DNA of 8,179 bases, taken from assembly GCA_028706585.1 (NCBI GenBank), contig JAQTVX010000080.1, positions 1 to 8,179 on the forward strand. Direction: 5' to 3'. Shown piece by piece: positions 5,813 to 8,179 of the stretch. Below the pieces are notes generated by a model. It was not told where the DNA came from, did not search any database, and saw only the letters and a list, made by a program, of their open reading frames with translations. Both the position numbers and the translations under genes were made by a program. Every line of letters starts with the position of its first letter. The first letter of the stretch is position 1. The DNA is from Candidatus Krumholzibacteriia bacterium (lineage in GTDB: Bacteria; Krumholzibacteriota; Krumholzibacteriia; Krumholzibacteriales; Krumholzibacteriaceae).

Positions 5813-8179
5813 ATGAAGAAGCGGAACCCGACAACGCCCGCGCCTCGCCGTTCCCCGGCCGGGAAAACTCGACGCGTCAAGCGTTCACGCGGGGCAGAGG
5901 AGCCGGCGCGAATCGAATCGGCCAAGGCGACGGAACGCTCCCCCGGCGACGCTGCTGAAAAAGACTTCAGAAATCTCGCCGAGTTCCTTCCGCTCGCGGT
6001 TTTCGAGTGCGACGTCAGCGGAAACGTCACCTACGCGAACTCCTGCGCCGTGGAGTATTTCGGATACACGGCCGAAGAAGTCAAACGTGGGATCAATCTG
6101 TTCGATGTGATCGCATCGAGTGATTACACGCGCGCGGAAAAGGACCTCAGGGGCATATTGAGCGGCGTACCCGTTCACGGAACCGAGTATTCGGCCCTTC
6201 GCAAGGATGGAAAGACCTTTTCCGCGATGACGTATGCGTCCGCGATCGTGCGCGATGGACGCGTTGTGGGTTTCCGGGGCGCGGTCGCCGATGTGACGGC
6301 CCGGCGCCGCGCGGAAGAGGCGCTCAAGGAGAACGAGGAACGTTTCAGGAGCATCATCGAGAAGAGCACAAATGTATTCTATGTGCATTCCGCCGACAAC
6401 GTCTTCACGTACGTGAGCCCGCAGGTTGAGAGGATTCTCGGTTTCAAGCCGGCGGAAGCCCTTGTGAACTGGGTCGATTTTATCAGTGATAATACCGTGA
6501 ACCAGCGCGCCCTCGAGCTTACCAAAAAGGCGATCGAGACCGGCGTGCGCCAGCCGCCCTACGAGGTGGAGATGGTCGCCAAGGACGGCCACAGGGTATG
6601 GTTCGAGGTGAACGAGGCGCCGCTCGTGCACGACGGAAAGACGGTCGCCATTATCGGCGCGGCCCAGGATATAACCAGGCGCAGGACGGTTCAGGAGGAT
6701 CTACGCAAGCTCAGCGCGATCGTTCATCACAGCAGCGAGCTCATCACGCTGGCAACTCCGGACGGGACGATATTCTTCATCAACGAGGCGGGCGAGGAGA
6801 TGCTCGGCATATCCTGTTCGGGGCCGGAGAAGCCGCGGATATACGATGTGATTCCCGACGATTATATGGACATTGTCCGCGGGGAGATTGTGCCGACTCT
6901 TCTGAGCGGCGGGAGATGGGAAGGGGAACTGCAGTATAGAAACGTCAAATCCGGCAAGATCATCGACGTCCACGTGCAGACATTCGCGATCCCCGATCAG
7001 GCCGGCATCGCGCCCCTCTGTTTCGCGAACGTGTCGCGGGATATCACGGAGCGGAAGGGAGTAGAGGGAGAACTGCGTGAGCGTCAGGCCAAGCTCGACA
7101 GCATTTTCAGGGCCGCGCCCGCTGGTATAGGCATCACGGCGAGCGGCATCGTGATCGAGGTCAACGACAGAACATGCGAGATGACCGGATATTCGAGGGA
7201 GGAGCTCATCGGCGCGTCGGCGCGGATGCTGTATGCGACCGACCAGGAGTACGATTACGTCAGCCACGCGAAGAATCGGCAAATGGCCGTGGCCGGGTCC
7301 GGTTCGGTCGAAACGTGCTGGCGGCGCAAGGCCGGAGTCTTGATCGACGTTCTGATCAACTTCGCGCCCCTCGTCGCCGGCGATCCCTCGGCAGGCGTGA
7401 CGTTCACGGCGCTGGATATCACCGAGCGCAGGCGAGCGGAGGAAGCGCTGCGCGCGAGCGAGAAGAAGTACCGCCAACTCATCGATACGCTCCAGGAAGG
7501 GATATGGGTGGTCGATCGCGATGCCAGAACCACGTTCGTGAATCCGCGCATGGCCGAGATGCTCGGATTTACGGCCGACGAGATGTCGGGCGAATGCATT
7601 TTCTCCTTCATGGATGCGAGCTCCGTCGAGGGATGCAAGCGATACTTGCAGCGTTGCATGAGAGGCGCCACGGAGCAGTTCGATTTCAAGCTCATTCGCA
7701 AGGACGGCGAGCGGATCTACGTGCATCTCGAGGCGTCGGCGCTCACCGACGAGAACGGCGATTACGTCGGCGCCATCGCCGGGGTGCAGGACGATACCGA
7801 ACGCAGACGAGCGGAGGAGGCGCTGAGGCAGAGCGAGGAGAGATTCAGGACGATCGTGGACACGACGAGCGAATGGATATGGGAGTGTCGTCTGGACGGA
7901 TGCCATACCTATTCCAATCCCGCCGTCGAAACCATCCTGGGATATCGACCGGAGGAGTTGCTGGAGAAGCCCATTGGCGATTTCATCCACGATGATGAAA
8001 AGGTCATTATCGAGGATATCCTGCGATCTCACGGCGAGAACGGCACGGGATGGCGTGACGTCGTGATTCGATGGCGCCACAAGGACGGCACCTATCGATG
8101 CCTCGAGAGCAATGCGACGCCCCTGTTCGATCAAAAAGGCGAATTGATCGGTTTTCGCGGGGCCGACCGCGACGTGACC
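5813..8179 (+). CDS. Multi-PAS domain sensor protein (3' end beyond window)
   Basis: The frame is open from ATG 5813 to the last base, giving 789 residues with no stop. Residues 1-48 are basic and low in hydrophobic residues (11 Lys/Arg in the first 26), probably disordered. Six PAS domains follow, at about 51-162, 176-288, 299-412, 425-537, 550-662 and 674-789. Each ends in the typical D-x-T motif (Asp160, 286, 410, 535, 660, 787), usually followed by a charged helical linker such as TERRRAEEALR. Typical PAS stretches include YFGYTAEEV (82-90), LGFKPAEAL, MTGYSREELIG (457-467), LGFTADEMSG and LGYRPEELLEKP. No signal peptide or membrane helix is seen, so it is probably cytosolic. PAS domains sense small ligands, redox or light and pass signals through linker helices; no ligand can be assigned, and no LOV flavin-cysteine motif is seen. 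The output domain, commonly a histidine kinase or diguanylate cyclase, lies beyond the window. Confidence 0.93.
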   Translation, partial: MKKRNPTTPAPRRSPAGKTRRVKRSRGAEEPARIESAKATERSPGDAAEKDFRNLAEFLPLAVFECDVSGNVTYANSCAVEYFGYTAEEVKRGINLFDVIASSDYTRAEKDLRGILSGVPVHGTEYSALRKDGKTFSAMTYASAIVRDGRVVGFRGAVADVTARRRAEEALKENEERFRSIIEKSTNVFYVHSADNVFTYVSPQVERILGFKPAEALVNWVDFISDNTVNQRALELTKKAIETGVRQPPYEVEMVAKDGHRVWFEVNEAPLVHDGKTVAIIGAAQDITRRRTVQEDLRKLSAIVHHSSELITLATPDGTIFFINEAGEEMLGISCSGPEKPRIYDVIPDDYMDIVRGEIVPTLLSGGRWEGELQYRNVKSGKIIDVHVQTFAIPDQAGIAPLCFANVSRDITERKGVEGELRERQAKLDSIFRAAPAGIGITASGIVIEVNDRTCEMTGYSREELIGASARMLYATDQEYDYVSHAKNRQMAVAGSGSVETCWRRKAGVLIDVLINFAPLVAGDPSAGVTFTALDITERRRAEEALRASEKKYRQLIDTLQEGIWVVDRDARTTFVNPRMAEMLGFTADEMSGECIFSFMDASSVEGCKRYLQRCMRGATEQFDFKLIRKDGERIYVHLEASALTDENGDYVGAIAGVQDDTERRRAEEALRQSEERFRTIVDTTSEWIWECRLDGCHTYSNPAVETILGYRPEELLEKPIGDFIHDDEKVIIEDILRSHGENGTGWRDVVIRWRHKDGTYRCLESNATPLFDQKGELIGFRGADRDVT
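6293..6358 (+). repeat. Inter-PAS linker repeat, copy 1 (PAS1-PAS2)
   Basis: This encodes residues 161-182, VTARRRAEEALKENEERFRS and the next two residues, a charged, heptad-like helix joining PAS1 to PAS2. It shares RRRAEEAL and the ERFR ending with the later copies at 7415 and 7790. It is a protein-level signalling-helix repeat within the gene, not a mobile or intergenic repeat. Confidence 0.7.
7415..7483 (+). repeat. Inter-PAS linker repeat, copy 2 (PAS4-PAS5)
   Basis: This encodes residues 535-557, beginning DITERRRAEEALRASEKKYR. The block TERRRAEEALR is identical to that in copy 3, exactly 125 codons downstream, and the DNA also matches closely, including an 11-base identical run around the Arg-Ala-Glu-Glu codons. 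The similarity suggests recent duplication or gene conversion between PAS modules, or strong constraint on the helix. Confidence 0.75.
7790..7858 (+). repeat. Inter-PAS linker repeat, copy 3 (PAS5-PAS6)
   Basis: This encodes residues 660-682, beginning DDTERRRAEEALRQSEERFR. It is the closest match to copy 2 and also shares RRRAEEAL and EERFR with copy 1. The first position after Asp is Asp rather than the usual Ile or Val of the D-I/V-T motif, a small departure from the other modules. Confidence 0.75.

Noticed and set aside
5773..5958. A possible 61-codon + strand reading frame starting at GTG 5773 (or ATG 5782) after an AGGAG at 5764-5768, overlapping the start of the PAS gene out of frame
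   Set aside because: Its product is low-complexity and Arg/Gly-rich with no recognisable family. If the promoter at 5756-5783 is real, the AGGAG and both starts lie upstream of the transcript. It would matter only under read-through from the upstream operon.
6701..8134. A 477-codon open frame on the - strand opposite the PAS sensor gene
   Set aside because: The + strand encodes PAS domains across the whole stretch; the antisense product shows only a reflected composition and no family motif.

Overview
The window is a GC-rich (roughly 60% or more by eye), densely coding bacterial segment with every supported gene on the + strand. Strong GC bias at third codon positions leaves long open frames on the opposite strand, which I treat as shadows. 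The gene set (APC-type permease, DrrAB-type ABC-2 transporter, ArnT-like membrane glycosyltransferase, multi-PAS sensor) fits a free-living, probably Gram-negative bacterium of a large-genome lineage such as Deltaproteobacteria-like or uncultivated phyla. Nothing in the sequence fixes the taxon, so this is only a lean.

Region 1 (1-5701) looks like one compact transcription unit of five genes separated by 4 to 10 bases: the 3' end of an amino acid permease (1-259), an ABC ATPase (270-1262), its ABC-2 permease (1267-2031), a PMT_2/ArnT-like glycosyltransferase (2039-3718) and a glutamine-dependent asparagine synthetase-like enzyme (3728-5701). The ATPase and permease clearly form one transporter. 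The glycosyltransferase and amidotransferase suggest, without proving, a role in building or decorating an envelope glycan or lipid; the ABC-2 exporter could move a related substrate. The permease may be a neighbour only.

Region 2 (5702-5812) is the only appreciable non-coding gap, 111 bases. It holds a short patch less GC-rich than its surroundings, with a good sigma-70-like promoter and a ribosome binding site for the next gene. I saw no convincing terminator.

Region 3 (5813-8179) is the N-terminal 789 residues of a large cytosolic sensor protein: a basic, probably disordered N-terminus followed by six tandem PAS domains at a very regular pitch of 124 to 127 residues. The reading frame is still open at the window edge, so the output domain (histidine kinase, diguanylate cyclase or other) is not visible.

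I found no RNA gene, mobile element, CRISPR array or attachment site. The known families explain almost all of the window, and I do not see a clearly new biological system. The most worthwhile leads are the truncated six-PAS sensor and the transporter, glycosyltransferase and amidotransferase gene neighbourhood.
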